Shown: in pieces, positions 12,636 to 22,850 of the stretch | Position numbering within the stretch: the stretch's first letter is position 1 | How the letters are laid out: each line of letters begins with the position of its first letter | Source: Saccharomycopsis crataegensis | Lineage: Eukaryota; Ascomycota; Saccharomycetes; Ascoideales; Saccharomycopsidaceae | Assembly (NCBI RefSeq): GCF_037102585.1 | Contig: NW_027043838.1 | Coordinates: 1,715,047-1,779,046, forward strand | Direction of reading: 5' to 3' | DNA: 64,000 bases | The notes under the pieces: generated by a model | What the model saw: only the letters and a program-made list of their open reading frames with translations | Database searches by the model: none | Told to the model about the DNA's origin: nothing | Made by a program: the position numbers and the translations under genes

Positions 12636-12643
12636 GTCACGTG
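12636..12643. promoter_or_regulatory. composite GTCACGTG (R-box plus E-box) site
   Basis: GTCACGTG lies between the divergent bHLH gene and HNT1. It contains CACGTG (bound by Cbf1-type bHLH proteins) and GTCAC (the Rtg1/Rtg3 R-box in S. cerevisiae). Autoregulation of the RTG3-like gene is inference. Confidence 0.4.
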
Positions 12644-12977
12644 TGGTGATCACTGGGCTTTTGATTACCGCGCATTGTTACATAATCTCGCATAAATCAT
12701 TGAAAACTAGCAGTGTTTGCCATTGAAATTAGTCGTTTATAATAATAATTATATATATATATGTATGTGTATATGTATATGTATATGTATATATCGATAC
12801 AACCTGTGATGATTAGCCGATATATTATCATCCTGTTCATATGATTGTCTCGCAGATAACCCATCATTGGGCGGAGAGAAAAACCGTCCCTTAAAAAAAA
12901 TTGCGACCGTCAAAATATTTCAATCTCCCTTCAGATTGTCATTTATATATATTACCATTTTGTTGATCACTATCACA

Positions 12978-13495
12978 ATGTCCTCTCTACACACATCCTG
13001 TATCTTTTGCAAAATCATCAAGGGTAAGCTTGCCAATCCTCTTTTTTCGTTTATCTCTCCTCTATTTGGTCGCAATTTCTAACATCATCAGGTGAAATCC
13101 CTTCTTTCAAGCTCTTTGAAACAAAAACCGCTTATTCCTTCTTGGATATCCAACCAACCACTGAAGGACATGCATTGATCATCCCAAAACATCATGGTGC
13201 CCGTCTTCACAACATTCCTGATGAATATCTCGCCGATATCTTGCCAATTACCAAGAAACTTGCTGCCCTTTTTGAAGTTGACCATGATCAAGACAATTTG
13301 GAAGGTGTTGGCTACAATGTCTTGCAAAACAACGGGAGAATCGCCCATCAAGAAGTCGACCATGTTCATTTCCATTTCATTCCAAAAAGAAATGACACTA
13401 CCGGGTTAGGTGTGGGATGGCCTGCTCAAGAAACCGATTTCGAGAAATTGGGCAAACTTCACGCATCTTTGAAAGAAAAGATTGAAAAGATGTAA
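12978..13495 (+). CDS. HNT1: HNT1-like HIT-family nucleoside phosphoramidase (two exons)
   Basis: This is a HINT-branch histidine-triad hydrolase, which cleaves AMP from adenosine 5'-monophosphoramidate-type substrates. The protein is 149 residues. The N-terminus carries the CIFCKIIKGEIPSF signature and the C-terminus the catalytic HVHFHF triad with its downstream Pro. Exon 1 is 12978-13023 and exon 2 is 13092-13495. The intron begins GTAAGC, has TTCTAAC at 13077-13083 and ends CAG. It splits a Gly codon (GGT) between the Lys and Glu of KGEIP, exactly where the family is conserved. The length matches the family. Confidence 0.92.
13024..13091 (+). other. spliceosomal intron of HNT1
   Basis: This is a 68-bp phase-1 intron with donor GTAAGC, branch TTCTAAC and acceptor CAG. 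The branch A is about 8 nt from the acceptor, as in the SEA4 intron. The inferred protein is conserved across the junction. Confidence 0.85.
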
Positions 13496-13734
13496 ATATA
13501 TATACGATCTAATTACGTCTCATCTCTATCCATGGGTATTATTTCCATATTAATTTTGATACTTGAAGCGTCGGTGCTATTTATGTAATAATATGCGATA
13601 TCATGCGAGTATCACCACATCCTGTCAAGTGACGTTGTGGTTTTCTTTTCTTTAATTTATTCCCTTTGTTATCTTTATTCTCTTTGTTTGTATTATCTCT
13701 TATCTGTTTATTGATTCATGGTACTATCCTCATT

Positions 13735-14169
13735 ATGGCAAAAACCTCACCCAAACTCATCCACAACAGAAAACACCGCTCATCATCCTTCTCATCCCCT
13801 TCATCTCCTTGGGCCCGGCGTAAATCATTTCTTTCTCCCTCGATGATCAATGATGAGAAGCACACGATATACGAACTATCCTCAAGCTATTCGTCTTCCG
13901 ATGATGATGGCCCGATTTTATCATTTTCTCTTTCTTTGAAAGTATCTCAAGGGTTCAGTTGGAATCAAGACTTGTTTGCCAGTGAGTATCAACAGTCCAG
14001 AGCTAATGATGACGATGATCAATCCGAAGATGATAAAGAGACCCTGGTGCAAGATAATATCAAAGTGATCCATCAAAAAAGACGGCACAGTGCAAATAAC
14101 TCCAGAGATGGTTACAATTGTGTCGAGGTCAGTGAGATCATTGTTGATGATGATGGGTTTGAAGAATAA
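13735..14169 (+). CDS. small serine-rich acidic protein of unknown function
   Basis: This encodes 144 residues from ATG at 13735; the frame is open upstream but only from a non-ATG codon. The N-terminal half is basic and Ser-rich (SPWARRKSFLSPS). A compact hydrophobic motif follows (KVSQGFSWNQDLFASEYQQ), then an acidic tail (VDDDGFEE). The GFSWNQDLFAS segment looks like a short conserved motif of small fungal proteins, but I cannot assign a function. No signal peptide or membrane segment is present from the chosen start. Confidence 0.55.
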   Translation: MAKTSPKLIHNRKHRSSSFSSPSSPWARRKSFLSPSMINDEKHTIYELSSSYSSSDDDGPILSFSLSLKVSQGFSWNQDLFASEYQQSRANDDDDQSEDDKETLVQDNIKVIHQKRRHSANNSRDGYNCVEVSEIIVDDDGFEE

Positions 14170-14586
14170 TTGTTGTTGAAATGGCATATGATAATTAGAA
14201 ATCTGCCATAGAGTCATTACCCAAATTATCTAATTGTCATCATATCATCTAATGAATACCATACCATATATCCTTCTCATAATGTTTGTTCTTCTTGAAA
14301 TTGTTTTCATTGAAGTTGTTCTTATAATGTTTTCCTTTTATCTGTTACTTTCTTTAAATTCCCATATACGAACGTCAATATATAATACCCAATAACGAAT
14401 ATGATAAATACAATGTAATTAACATAATATAACTAAAATATGTATAATAGAGAAGATAATAATGATGGCTTTCTGGCTGGTTGCGCTTAGCACTTTTTTT
14501 CCCTCCTCATCACTTTGGAAGCAGAATTGTCACCAGAATTGTAATCATCTTACATCTTCATCATCCCATCTCCCAATGGATTACCA
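14170..14586. other. intergenic region upstream of RAD24
   Basis: About 420 bp of AT-rich DNA lies between the small acidic protein gene and RAD24. No open frame or RNA gene is recognised. It should contain the RAD24 promoter. Confidence 0.5.
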
Positions 14587-16926
14587 ATGAAATATATCTC
14601 GCTTGACCTGGATGAAGGAGACTCTATCATTGATGATTCCCTCATTGAAGAAACTGGCAGTGTTCCCCCAGTAAACCATCCCAAAAAACATTCCAAGACT
14701 ATCAAAAGAACCAGATCCATCAACCTTTCGGAATTGGCCAGTCATATTGGCACCACTGAAAAAAAACCTCGCCATGAAAAGATCCTTTCTCTGTCATCTA
14801 AGTTATCAGCCAATTTATCAATTAAATCTGTATCACCATCACCATCATCATCATCATCATCACCACCATCATCATCATCATCATCATCACCATCATCATC
14901 ATGGGTAGATAAATACTCCCCCACCTCTATCAATGACATCGCAGTTCATCCCCGGAAAATCAAAGAGGTCAGAACTAAATTAACTTCCATGCTCTATCAT
15001 GACTATCCACCTCGACTTTTGATCCTCACTGGTCCTTCGGGATCTGGCAAAAGTACCATGGTCAAACTTCTATCCCAGGAACTTCTTAGTAAACCGGTCC
15101 TCGAATGGATAAACCCTTCGACCATTAAGAATACCTCCCATGTTGATGCATTTAGTGAATTCCTTAAGGCTGCAAAATACTGTCAAGGTCAAAACCTCCT
15201 GATCATCCTTGTTGAAGATCTTCCATTCATATTCCACGAACCAACAAAAGACGCATTCCAAGCAGCAGTCTATCAATGGCTTCATTACGATCCTTTAACA
15301 ACCCTCCCTCCACTAGTGATATGTTTAACAGAAGAGAATTTCGAAAATGATAAAAATAATAATAATTTTGCCTCCTGGGACATCACCAATAATTTCTCGG
15401 TCGATACAGTGTTTGGCCATAAAGTGCTCCAAAGTCATGGTAAATACCAGCAGATAAAATTCAACCCCGTCAACGCCACTTTGATGACCAAGACCCTAAA
15501 GCGAATCGTTAATGATAATTCCCAACTATTCAATCATCATCAATTGAAATCATACCTACCCAAGCTCGTGGCCAGCGGCGATATCCGCTCAGCAATCTTG
15601 TCATTACAATGCTGGGGAAGTTGGAGATCCAAAGCCCACCAGCTCCCTGGGGTTACTGATTCGATGTATTTGGTATTTGGTAAAGATGTTCTGTTTGATC
15701 TTTTCCATATTATCGGGAAAATCATTTATGGGTCTCAAAAAGTCCAACCAGCTGATCTTTTAAGGTACCTGGAGGAAATTCCTGGCAACCGGCAACTGCC
15801 ACCTGATAAAAAAAACTGTTTTAATGGATTGTATTTGAAGAAAAGTTCATCTGATAACTCATTATCTTTGAAAAGTTCCCCTACTGATCAACCTTACAAC
15901 ATCAAACTCGCCACTAATTACGTGTTATGCAATACCATTCTCGCCAGTAACACATTGGATCTTCGACTCTTGAGCTTATTGATTCTTGAGAATTATGCTA
16001 TTTACAATTGTAGTCATTACAAGCTCTCCAAGGCGTCCAAGATTTTAAAAATTCTTTCATTAGTCGATACTTTTCCCAAATGGCAAGTGGATCTTGAAGT
16101 GGCCACTGATTTGGTGGTACGGGGTACTAGAATATCCCTTGAGCAAGATATTTCAAAGAACCAAGTGATGTATCTTGACAATCTTGGGAAATGGTCATTG
16201 ATAAATGGTGAGAAATTGTTAAAAAATGAGGAATCATTAAGAAATGATGATAAAAAATTCCCTCTCAAAAGTCAGGGCCAATTTGTAAATCCCCACCAGA
16301 AATCTTCCACCAGTAACCATCGAAGTTCCAACCATCATGATAAACTCGGGTTCCCTAGAGATTTCAAATTGATGAAAAAATCCCGACACACCAAAGACGC
16401 GGTGAATTTCCACCGGTATCAAAAATCCCAGACCTCCTCCTCCACCATTGGAATCTTGAGCTTCAATGATACCAATCTCTACCATGGGTATTATGAGGCC
16501 GTGATCAACCAGCAAAAGCAATTTAAGGGGAAAAGTTATGGGTATATTGCCCAACAATTCAAGGACAAGAATTATGCTGGACACCCACCATCAAGATTAC
16601 AAAACAAGATTGATGAATTGTCCCAATGGTCAACCCAGAAAAACCTTTTAATAAAACGTCTTGGAGGGGAAATCAACAGTAATGGTGGTGATCAAGCTGG
16701 TGGGACAGTACTGACAATGATGGGGGACCTAGGAAGAAATAATATTGCAGAGTATTATAAGAATTATGAGATTTATCAAGGAAATTTTGGGGAAGAAAAC
16801 GACTATAGTGAGGGAGAATTAGAAGATGATCCGATTGATGATGATGGCGATGATGATAATGTTGGTGGGGGTGATAATTGGAGCGACGGGGAGATGATGA
16901 GTGACTCTGATTTGGACAATTTTTAG
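14587..16926 (+). CDS. RAD24: RAD24/RAD17-like checkpoint clamp loader
   Basis: Rad24 replaces Rfc1 in an RFC-like complex that loads the 9-1-1 clamp at DNA damage. The protein is 779 residues. After an N-terminal region with a poly-Ser tract comes the RFC entry motif WVDKYSP, Walker A GPSGSGKST (near residue 150) and a Walker B-like ILVEDLPF. A helical collar region follows, and a very acidic C-terminal tail (EGELEDDPIDDDGDDD). The domain order matches Rad24/Rad17. It is longer than the S. cerevisiae protein mainly through the Ser tract and the acidic tail. The start is the first ATG, with no upstream alternative. A 14-bp minisatellite begins just after the stop. Confidence 0.85.
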   Translation: MKYISLDLDEGDSIIDDSLIEETGSVPPVNHPKKHSKTIKRTRSINLSELASHIGTTEKKPRHEKILSLSSKLSANLSIKSVSPSPSSSSSSPPSSSSSSSPSSSWVDKYSPTSINDIAVHPRKIKEVRTKLTSMLYHDYPPRLLILTGPSGSGKSTMVKLLSQELLSKPVLEWINPSTIKNTSHVDAFSEFLKAAKYCQGQNLLIILVEDLPFIFHEPTKDAFQAAVYQWLHYDPLTTLPPLVICLTEENFENDKNNNNFASWDITNNFSVDTVFGHKVLQSHGKYQQIKFNPVNATLMTKTLKRIVNDNSQLFNHHQLKSYLPKLVASGDIRSAILSLQCWGSWRSKAHQLPGVTDSMYLVFGKDVLFDLFHIIGKIIYGSQKVQPADLLRYLEEIPGNRQLPPDKKNCFNGLYLKKSSSDNSLSLKSSPTDQPYNIKLATNYVLCNTILASNTLDLRLLSLLILENYAIYNCSHYKLSKASKILKILSLVDTFPKWQVDLEVATDLVVRGTRISLEQDISKNQVMYLDNLGKWSLINGEKLLKNEESLRNDDKKFPLKSQGQFVNPHQKSSTSNHRSSNHHDKLGFPRDFKLMKKSRHTKDAVNFHRYQKSQTSSSTIGILSFNDTNLYHGYYEAVINQQKQFKGKSYGYIAQQFKDKNYAGHPPSRLQNKIDELSQWSTQKNLLIKRLGGEINSNGGDQAGGTVLTMMGDLGRNNIAEYYKNYEIYQGNFGEENDYSEGELEDDPIDDDGDDDNVGGGDNWSDGEMMSDSDLDNF

Positions 16927-16957
16927 ATGGAATTTGATGGGAGTTTTATATGCGGTA

Positions 16958-17036
16958 TGTAATATAAGAAGTGTAATATAAGAAGTGTAATATAAGAAGT
17001 GTAATATAAGAAGTGTAATATAAGAAGTGTAATATA
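16958..17036. repeat. 14-bp minisatellite downstream of RAD24
   Basis: Five perfect direct copies of TGTAATATAAGAAG (16958-17027) are followed by a partial degenerate unit. The array starts about 30 bp after the RAD24 stop, so it lies in the 3' UTR or terminator region. TATATA-like content could act in 3' processing. Confidence 0.9.
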
Positions 17037-17901
17037 AAGTAATATAATAAAAAATGTAATTCATAAGATTGTGTTTTACGAATAGTCAATTTTTTTGATA
17101 TTTTTGACTACTAGACATTAAAAGATTTTGCTTCCCCATGTCTTATGGAATGCTACTAATGATTTGAAATTGATAAGTAAAGGGAAATATATGAAGGAGA
17201 TAGAAGAATAGGAAGAAAATGGGGGGAGAGAGGAAGAGAGAGAATTCTATCACAAAGATAATCAACAATGAGATGAACCAGCAGAAAAACAAGAGTTGAG
17301 GAATAAAAAAAATTGGAGGAGGCGTGAACTGTAAATTTTAATCTTTACAAGTACAACAATGAAAATATTGAAAGCTCACAAAAATGTAGAAGCCCATATT
17401 TTCTTTTTTTTTTTTGTAAATGCTGTCTGTATATCTTCGAATAGTTTTCAAAACAGTCCCTTCATAACTACTATGATGAGCCATTATATAAATACCGTTG
17501 ATATTTTAACAATCATAGTCAAAAGAATTCTTTCCATTCATTCCACATTCACTTGCTCCCCCTTATTTTTTTTTTTTTTACAAATAAAATGTTTCTCCAA
17601 TTCTTTTAGGTATTCCAATTTATCTAGTAATTACTTTATGATACCCTTATTCATAATACAATTAAAACCAGGATAAAAGTCTGACCGATACAAACTCATA
17701 TTCCAATGATCATCACCCTTCTACTGTTTTCATCCAATGATAAATTCCCTCTCCACTCATTACACGAAATCATCACAAGAACAAACCACAATTTATTAAA
17801 AAATATAAGAAAAGTAACCATACATACGTGTGTAATATGTAAAGACTATAATATAAACCAAGCATTTAATCCCAAGAAAAACTATTTATCATTATTCTTT
17901 T
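17037..17901. other. convergent intergenic region
   Basis: About 860 bp lies between RAD24 and the glutaredoxin gene, whose 3' ends face each other. A/T homopolymer runs are present. Short frames here have no recognisable protein character. Confidence 0.5.
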
Positions 17902-18681
17902 TCAAGCGTTCAACGTATTGTTGAAGAAATCAGCGTCTTCTTCCAAGCTCTCCTTGACAATATCCAACCCCCCTTGGAATTCCCCATTGATGTATAATTG
18001 TGGGAAGGTTGGCCAATCGCTAAAAGCCTTCAATCCTTGTCGCACCGCATTGTCCTTGAGGATATCAAAGAACCCAAACTTCGCTTGGTGTTCTCTGAGA
18101 ATGGCAATCAATTGACGAGAGAACCCACATTTTGGTTCGGATGGCGTTCCTTTTATGAATACCATGATTGGTGCGGCTTTGGTGAGTTTTTCAAGTCTTT
18201 CATTGAGTTCTTCTTCAGTTTCCTGAGTACGGGCACCACTGGCCTCTTTTTCCTTTGCGGGAGCAGTAGTAGCTGGAACAGGAGTAGTAGCTGGGACATA
18301 ATTACTATTATCATTATTACTATTGGTATCATTATTGGTTTCCCCAAGTTTGCCACTCTTGAAATCGGCTAACGCACTTGCAATCTCCTTTGGATCGGCC
18401 CCCGACACTTCTTTCAAAATCACTGAGTCTTGGATAAGAATGAAATGTGGCACCGAGGCCACTTCAAATAATTCAGCAATGTTGGCTTGAGCATCAGCAT
18501 CAATTGATAAGAAAGAAAACTCTGGATTAGCGTTCGCCAACGCGTCAAATACTTTAGACATTTGGGCACATGGTGCAGCCCACGAAGTATAGAAATAAAG
18601 CACAAGCAATTTATTGCTAGGGGCTAGTCTTGTCACTTCGGTGAACTGGTCTTCTGAAGTAATTTCCATGATGTATGACAT
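17902..18681 (-). CDS. GRX4: CGFS monothiol glutaredoxin (GRX3/GRX4-like)
   Basis: This is a cytosolic/nuclear multidomain monothiol glutaredoxin that binds a glutathione-ligated [2Fe-2S] cluster and signals iron status. The N-terminal thioredoxin-like domain has WAAPC, as in Grx3/4, instead of the redox motif CGPC. A Thr/Pro/Ala-rich linker follows. The C-terminal Grx domain has KGTPSEPKCGFS and the GSH-binding WPTFPQLYINGEFQGG. I prefer the ATG at 18681 (MSYIMEI...), which starts the conserved fold. An upstream in-frame ATG at 18735 would add 18 residues. A CACGTG within GGTCACGTGG lies about 110 bp upstream. Confidence 0.9.
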   Translation of the reverse strand: MSYIMEITSEDQFTEVTRLAPSNKLLVLYFYTSWAAPCAQMSKVFDALANANPEFSFLSIDADAQANIAELFEVASVPHFILIQDSVILKEVSGADPKEIASALADFKSGKLGETNNDTNSNNDNSNYVPATTPVPATTAPAKEKEASGARTQETEEELNERLEKLTKAAPIMVFIKGTPSEPKCGFSRQLIAILREHQAKFGFFDILKDNAVRQGLKAFSDWPTFPQLYINGEFQGGLDIVKESLEEDADFFNNTLNA

Positions 18682-18788
18682 GGTTGATAGGGGTTTACTG
18701 ATCGAATAGATAGAAGAAGCCAGAGGAAAATTCAAAATTTTGAACTCAATTTTTTTTTTTTTTTTTCAATTTTAATTTTTGATCGTTT

Positions 18789-18797
18789 GGTCACGTG
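18789..18797. promoter_or_regulatory. GGTCACGTG E-box/R-box upstream of the glutaredoxin gene
   Basis: The sequence GGTCACGTGG contains CACGTG (Cbf1-type) and GGTCAC (the Rtg1/3-type R-box). It is in promoter position for the minus-strand glutaredoxin gene. Function is inferred. Confidence 0.35.
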
Positions 18798-19138
18798 GAG
18801 TGATGGAACCAAAGGAAGAAGAAGAAGCAGAGGAACTATTCTGGAAAGGCTTTTCATTTTCAGGAAAAACAATGAATTGTTTTAACAGATAGTGGGTAAT
18901 CATCATCTACAAACAATAATAAACAAAAATCTCGAAACAACAAAGAAATTATAAAAAAATCAAACTATATAAAACTTCAATGTAAAAAAAATCAACTACA
19001 ATCTTCCCCATTGGGCTAACAAAAAGTCCAGAGTAACAGAAAACAAAAAATCCAGAGTAAAAGAAAACGATATAATAAGGGAAAGTCAAACAAAATCAAC
19101 AAACTAGAAAAAAAAAACGTCGCGAGCTTCTCCCTTGT
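18798..19138. other. intergenic region between the glutaredoxin gene and LMO1
   Basis: AT-rich spacer that should hold the distal glutaredoxin promoter and the LMO1 3' end. No gene is seen. Confidence 0.5.
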
Positions 19139-21400
19139 CTAACCATTGTAGAAAAATCCATCACTCGCATCAATCAACTGGTTGTAATCATACAAATCCT
19201 CATCGGTTTCTTCACTCACTGCCACCTTCTCGTTTGTTTTATCAGTACTCCGTTTGGCGGAAATGACAACACGAGGTCTGCTCGTCATCAATTCAATTGA
19301 GTTCCACTTAAGTGATTCCTCGTCAACAATCCCCATGAACTGCACGGTACGACGAACGTCAAACAATTTGCCAATCTGCTCTTTGGTAAACTCACTCACG
19401 GAGTCCACTGATTTTTGCAACAATAACTTGAGACCGTCCGCCCATACTGAGGCGAGTTCCGCAGTATCCGTGTAGAATGACACAATTTCTTTACCCAGAC
19501 GATCGAATAATGTGAGTCTATGGAATACATTCCGTGATTTTATGTTGATGAAAAGACTAGTGAATCTCGAGGCATTGGAAGAACTCTTACCTAAACCATC
19601 AGATAATGACGAAGTTAAAGACCCAGCAGCGGCGTTGTTCAACGCCGTGACTTTGATATCACGAATTGCTGAGATTTGAATGTGTTTTGAGTCCAGCTTT
19701 TCAAGCACTTGGGGCTCATCAAGATTGACTTTCGAGGAAAACTCTTTATAAAGAATATGTTGTCTATTTGGGGCCAAGCAAACATAAGCTTTCTTCGAAC
19801 GTTTTTGTCGAGTCGACGCAATACTGGTGGGCCCTCCTCCGGTTGCTGATGCACCAGGCAAGTTCGATTGATGCGGGAATTTTGGCTCAGAAATTCTGGG
19901 ATCCTCAAAATGAAACCACGACCCACTGATCAATTGCAAAGTCCGTTCTTCTCTGACAAAATTGCCAACTTCGAGTTCAAGTCGGTTATCAAACGACCCA
20001 ATGTCAACCCCCCAACACTTTTCACGGCTACTAAACACCTGCTTGTATTGCAAGTCCCGGGCACGTTGGAATGAATAAGTTCTGAGCAATTCCAATAATT
20101 CTGTGGTACAGATAGGAAGGTCAGTTTCGTTCTTTGAAGCACAGACTCTCCCATTGGCATCCTTCAACACCGCCTTAAGAAGGTTAATCATTACCATAAC
20201 ATCATCATCATTCAAACCTTCCTCGTTGCTATGGTTTTCGGCTCGAGAATTGCTCCAAAAATCGAGCGATAGCATCATACATGTGGCAAACACCGTATCA
20301 AAACATGGGAAATAGTACTGAAGTTTGCTGAAATTCCGTTTGGAAATCTCTTCATGAACTGGATTCTCAGAAAACGAAAAGAACAAGTCTTTCGTGATGA
20401 AATCACTAAGGGCAAAACACATCTTCAAAACTGGGAAGCAATTTTGAGGGGTGGCGAGGATCAACTGTTCGTAATACTTCTTGCGGAACACTTCATTATT
20501 TCTAGAAAGAAATATCTTCGCGTTATGAATAGCAGAAACACTAAAATTCTGGCTAATGAAGTTGATTGGATCTCTTGTAATCCCTGATTTCTCGAAAATT
20601 TCTTCGTCTTTCTCGATGCTACCAAGACTATATTTTTTGGTGTAACGCAACACCTTTTCAACAAGTTTTTCATGATGAGGATTTTGTGGGTCAAATTTGA
20701 TGTTCTGTGATATCACATTCATCGCAGAAAGCCCTACCTGACAGGCTTCAGTAAAAGTGCAGTAATCTTTGAAAAGCTTCGGGTTACTTTCATTCTCCCG
20801 AAAGACGTTTTCACACACATCGATTAACGCTATTTTTCTAGTGATATCTAAGAACACGCTGAAGAATTCAAAACCATAATTCTGAAGTCCATAAAACAAG
20901 TAAGCCACAAACTCATAGCATAGGTACTTCCCAATTTGATCGCTTTCATCGAGCCTCTTGCAAACAACGTCAAGGATCGAAATATTGGTTTGGAGTGCCA
21001 TGAAAAGGTCATTAGCTATTTTAACGCCAACATTCTCACTTGTAGCCTCGACAAATGTGCCTCTGAGGAAGCTGTTAATGATCTTGAGCATTTCATTTCC
21101 CAAACGGCTATTTGGCTTTTGAATCCCAATCTTGATAAGCTCGTTGAAAAAAGTCTCGTCGAACAACTCGGCCACTTGATTCAGCTTTGGCAATCTGCCT
21201 GACAAATTAGCAATCACACAAACGCTGTTGACCTTTTCTTGACGATCAAACTTATTGACCACGTTTGAGATGCAATAGTTCAAATACTGTAACGCATCAG
21301 AAAGAGGAAGTGGTTCTTCTGGATGGGCACTCTTGAACTTGTCAATGAGGTGGCTGATACGAACAGAGTCTAACGACTCTGGATTTTCTTTTAATGACAT
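19139..21400 (-). CDS. LMO1: LMO1-like ELMO-family protein
   Basis: Lmo1 is the yeast ELMO homologue. With the DOCK protein Dck1 it activates the Rho5 GTPase in cell-wall, nutrient and oxidative stress responses and mitophagy. The protein is 753 residues with a helical armadillo/ELMO-like N-terminal two thirds. The C-terminal PH-like domain runs from about residue 500 (LISGSWFHFEDP, AYVCLAPNRQHILYKEF, WADGLKLLL, LFDVRRTVQ). An acidic tail (EETDEDLYDYNQL) follows. Its length is close to that of S. cerevisiae Lmo1. A second gene with the same C-terminal module lies at 25423. Confidence 0.78.
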   Translation of the reverse strand: MSLKENPESLDSVRISHLIDKFKSAHPEEPLPLSDALQYLNYCISNVVNKFDRQEKVNSVCVIANLSGRLPKLNQVAELFDETFFNELIKIGIQKPNSRLGNEMLKIINSFLRGTFVEATSENVGVKIANDLFMALQTNISILDVVCKRLDESDQIGKYLCYEFVAYLFYGLQNYGFEFFSVFLDITRKIALIDVCENVFRENESNPKLFKDYCTFTEACQVGLSAMNVISQNIKFDPQNPHHEKLVEKVLRYTKKYSLGSIEKDEEIFEKSGITRDPINFISQNFSVSAIHNAKIFLSRNNEVFRKKYYEQLILATPQNCFPVLKMCFALSDFITKDLFFSFSENPVHEEISKRNFSKLQYYFPCFDTVFATCMMLSLDFWSNSRAENHSNEEGLNDDDVMVMINLLKAVLKDANGRVCASKNETDLPICTTELLELLRTYSFQRARDLQYKQVFSSREKCWGVDIGSFDNRLELEVGNFVREERTLQLISGSWFHFEDPRISEPKFPHQSNLPGASATGGGPTSIASTRQKRSKKAYVCLAPNRQHILYKEFSSKVNLDEPQVLEKLDSKHIQISAIRDIKVTALNNAAAGSLTSSLSDGLGKSSSNASRFTSLFINIKSRNVFHRLTLFDRLGKEIVSFYTDTAELASVWADGLKLLLQKSVDSVSEFTKEQIGKLFDVRRTVQFMGIVDEESLKWNSIELMTSRPRVVISAKRSTDKTNEKVAVSEETDEDLYDYNQLIDASDGFFYNG

Positions 21401-21728
21401 AGTGGTTGGTATTCACACTGAAAGATAAGAGTTTTCTTCTCACTTTCTGAATAGTAATAGATCTCTCCCTGCTATTATATATCGATCTGGAATGTTTGAG
21501 TACTGTGAGGTGTACAATTTTTTTTTTTTTTTTTTTCCTTTTCCTTTCCCTTTTTTTTTTTTAGCGGCCACGTTGAAAAAACGCATGGATGTCAGAAATG
21601 AGGCCAAAAAAAAAAAAATATCGGCCGATAATAAGCTACAATCAATCATCAGATAAACTTAACACAATCCTCAACAAAACAACGATGGAGATTCTATCAT
21701 TATATAAAAAAAAAAAAAAAAAAACTGG
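21401..21728. other. LMO1 promoter region with long poly(dA:dT) tracts
   Basis: This contains several T and A runs of 10-18 nt, typical nucleosome-excluding promoter elements. It lies between the LMO1 start and the stop of the BTB gene. No further gene is seen. Confidence 0.5.
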
Positions 21729-22643
21729 TCAATGCAGTGACAATACCGCCAACTCTAAAGTCCATACCCTTCTTATGTGTACCTTGACACTTACTGGTTC
21801 GGCAAACACCTCATTTACTAGGAGCTCCAATACTTCATTCAGCCACCAGCACTTCCGTGCAGGCTTCTTCCAAAACAACAACAATTTAGAGTTTGCATCA
21901 CCTTCTCCATCTGCCTTTAATTGTACAAGGGCCAATGAACTGACCACCAGCTTATTTGACTCGACATCTCGGTGTCCCCAGGCATCAGTCGTAGTATATC
22001 CGGCATGGCACAACATGTCCAATAAATGCTGTTCGGCAGGGCCCAATGGCTTTCCTTCCTTGTATCCCAAACCTTCAAAGATTCTGTCGTGCTGTACGAG
22101 CTGCCTGGCTACCAGAAGCTTGATTTTCTTCATGTCCTGTGATGAAAGCCCGGTAGTTGGCGGTATGCAGTAGAAATCGAGATCTTCTCTAAGGACAATA
22201 ACACACGGCTTTGTCTTGAGTACCGATGAGTCTAATGGACGGTACTCGTCACCACTATCGTAGTAGTAGTCATTATTGTTATTGGTGGCGGGCATCGAAG
22301 CAGCCGCTTTGCTAAAAGATTGGAGAATATATTGGAAGCATTCTGGAGAAAAATCAACGTAAACCACGTCGTTCTCTGTCAAGTTGGTTATCACTTGTCC
22401 TTGATCATCAAGAAACACCCCGTTTGGGAAAAGACAAAGCAATATGCTTTCAGGCAAGCTCATGAGCTCATCTCTAGTTATCTGGAACAGGGTGTTGCGG
22501 ACGTTCAAGTTGATGATCGCATTGAAGTCGTCTTCTTCCTGCACCTGGATAGCGGCACCACTGTCCTGTGACACTTGTGTTATGATGTTGGCCATTATTT
22601 TGGTTTGTGTTGGGGTTAACCAGATGAAGTGTTGTGTGGGCAT
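21729..22643 (-). CDS. WHI2/YLR108C-type BTB-domain protein
   Basis: This encodes 304 residues (288 if the second ATG at 22595 is used). After a short variable N-terminus comes a BTB/POZ fold of the KCTD-like type: INLNVRNTLFQITRDELMSLPESILL, CLFPNGVFLD, and VYVDFSPECFQYILQSF. These motifs fit the Whi2/Ydr132c/Ylr108c group, involved in stress and TORC1 control. The C-terminal half is less typical and ends in a conserved-looking FWKKPARKCWW block. It is divergent from YAE1 across about 210 bp. Which of the three yeast paralogues it matches cannot be decided by eye. Confidence 0.65.
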   Translation of the reverse strand: MPTQHFIWLTPTQTKIMANIITQVSQDSGAAIQVQEEDDFNAIINLNVRNTLFQITRDELMSLPESILLCLFPNGVFLDDQGQVITNLTENDVVYVDFSPECFQYILQSFSKAAASMPATNNNNDYYYDSGDEYRPLDSSVLKTKPCVIVLREDLDFYCIPPTTGLSSQDMKKIKLLVARQLVQHDRIFEGLGYKEGKPLGPAEQHLLDMLCHAGYTTTDAWGHRDVESNKLVVSSLALVQLKADGEGDANSKLLLFWKKPARKCWWLNEVLELLVNEVFAEPVSVKVHIRRVWTLELAVLSLH

Positions 22644-22850
22644 GCGCTGTTAGAAATATTTATTGTTTTGGTTTCACCTTTGTTCACTAGCGATGCGGAA
22701 GCTGTTGCCCGGTCTTCATCCACTGCCCTTCCCAAAAGTGAATTTTTTTTGGGTGGTGTCGGTCTCAACAAGGCCTGCCTGGTATAAAAAGCCATAATAT
22801 TATCACTAAGAAATATATCATAATAGTAGTATAATATATATATATTAAGG

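Noticed and set aside
17359-17676. 105-codon frame after RAD24
   Set aside because: Homopolymer-rich 3' intergenic sequence with no protein character.
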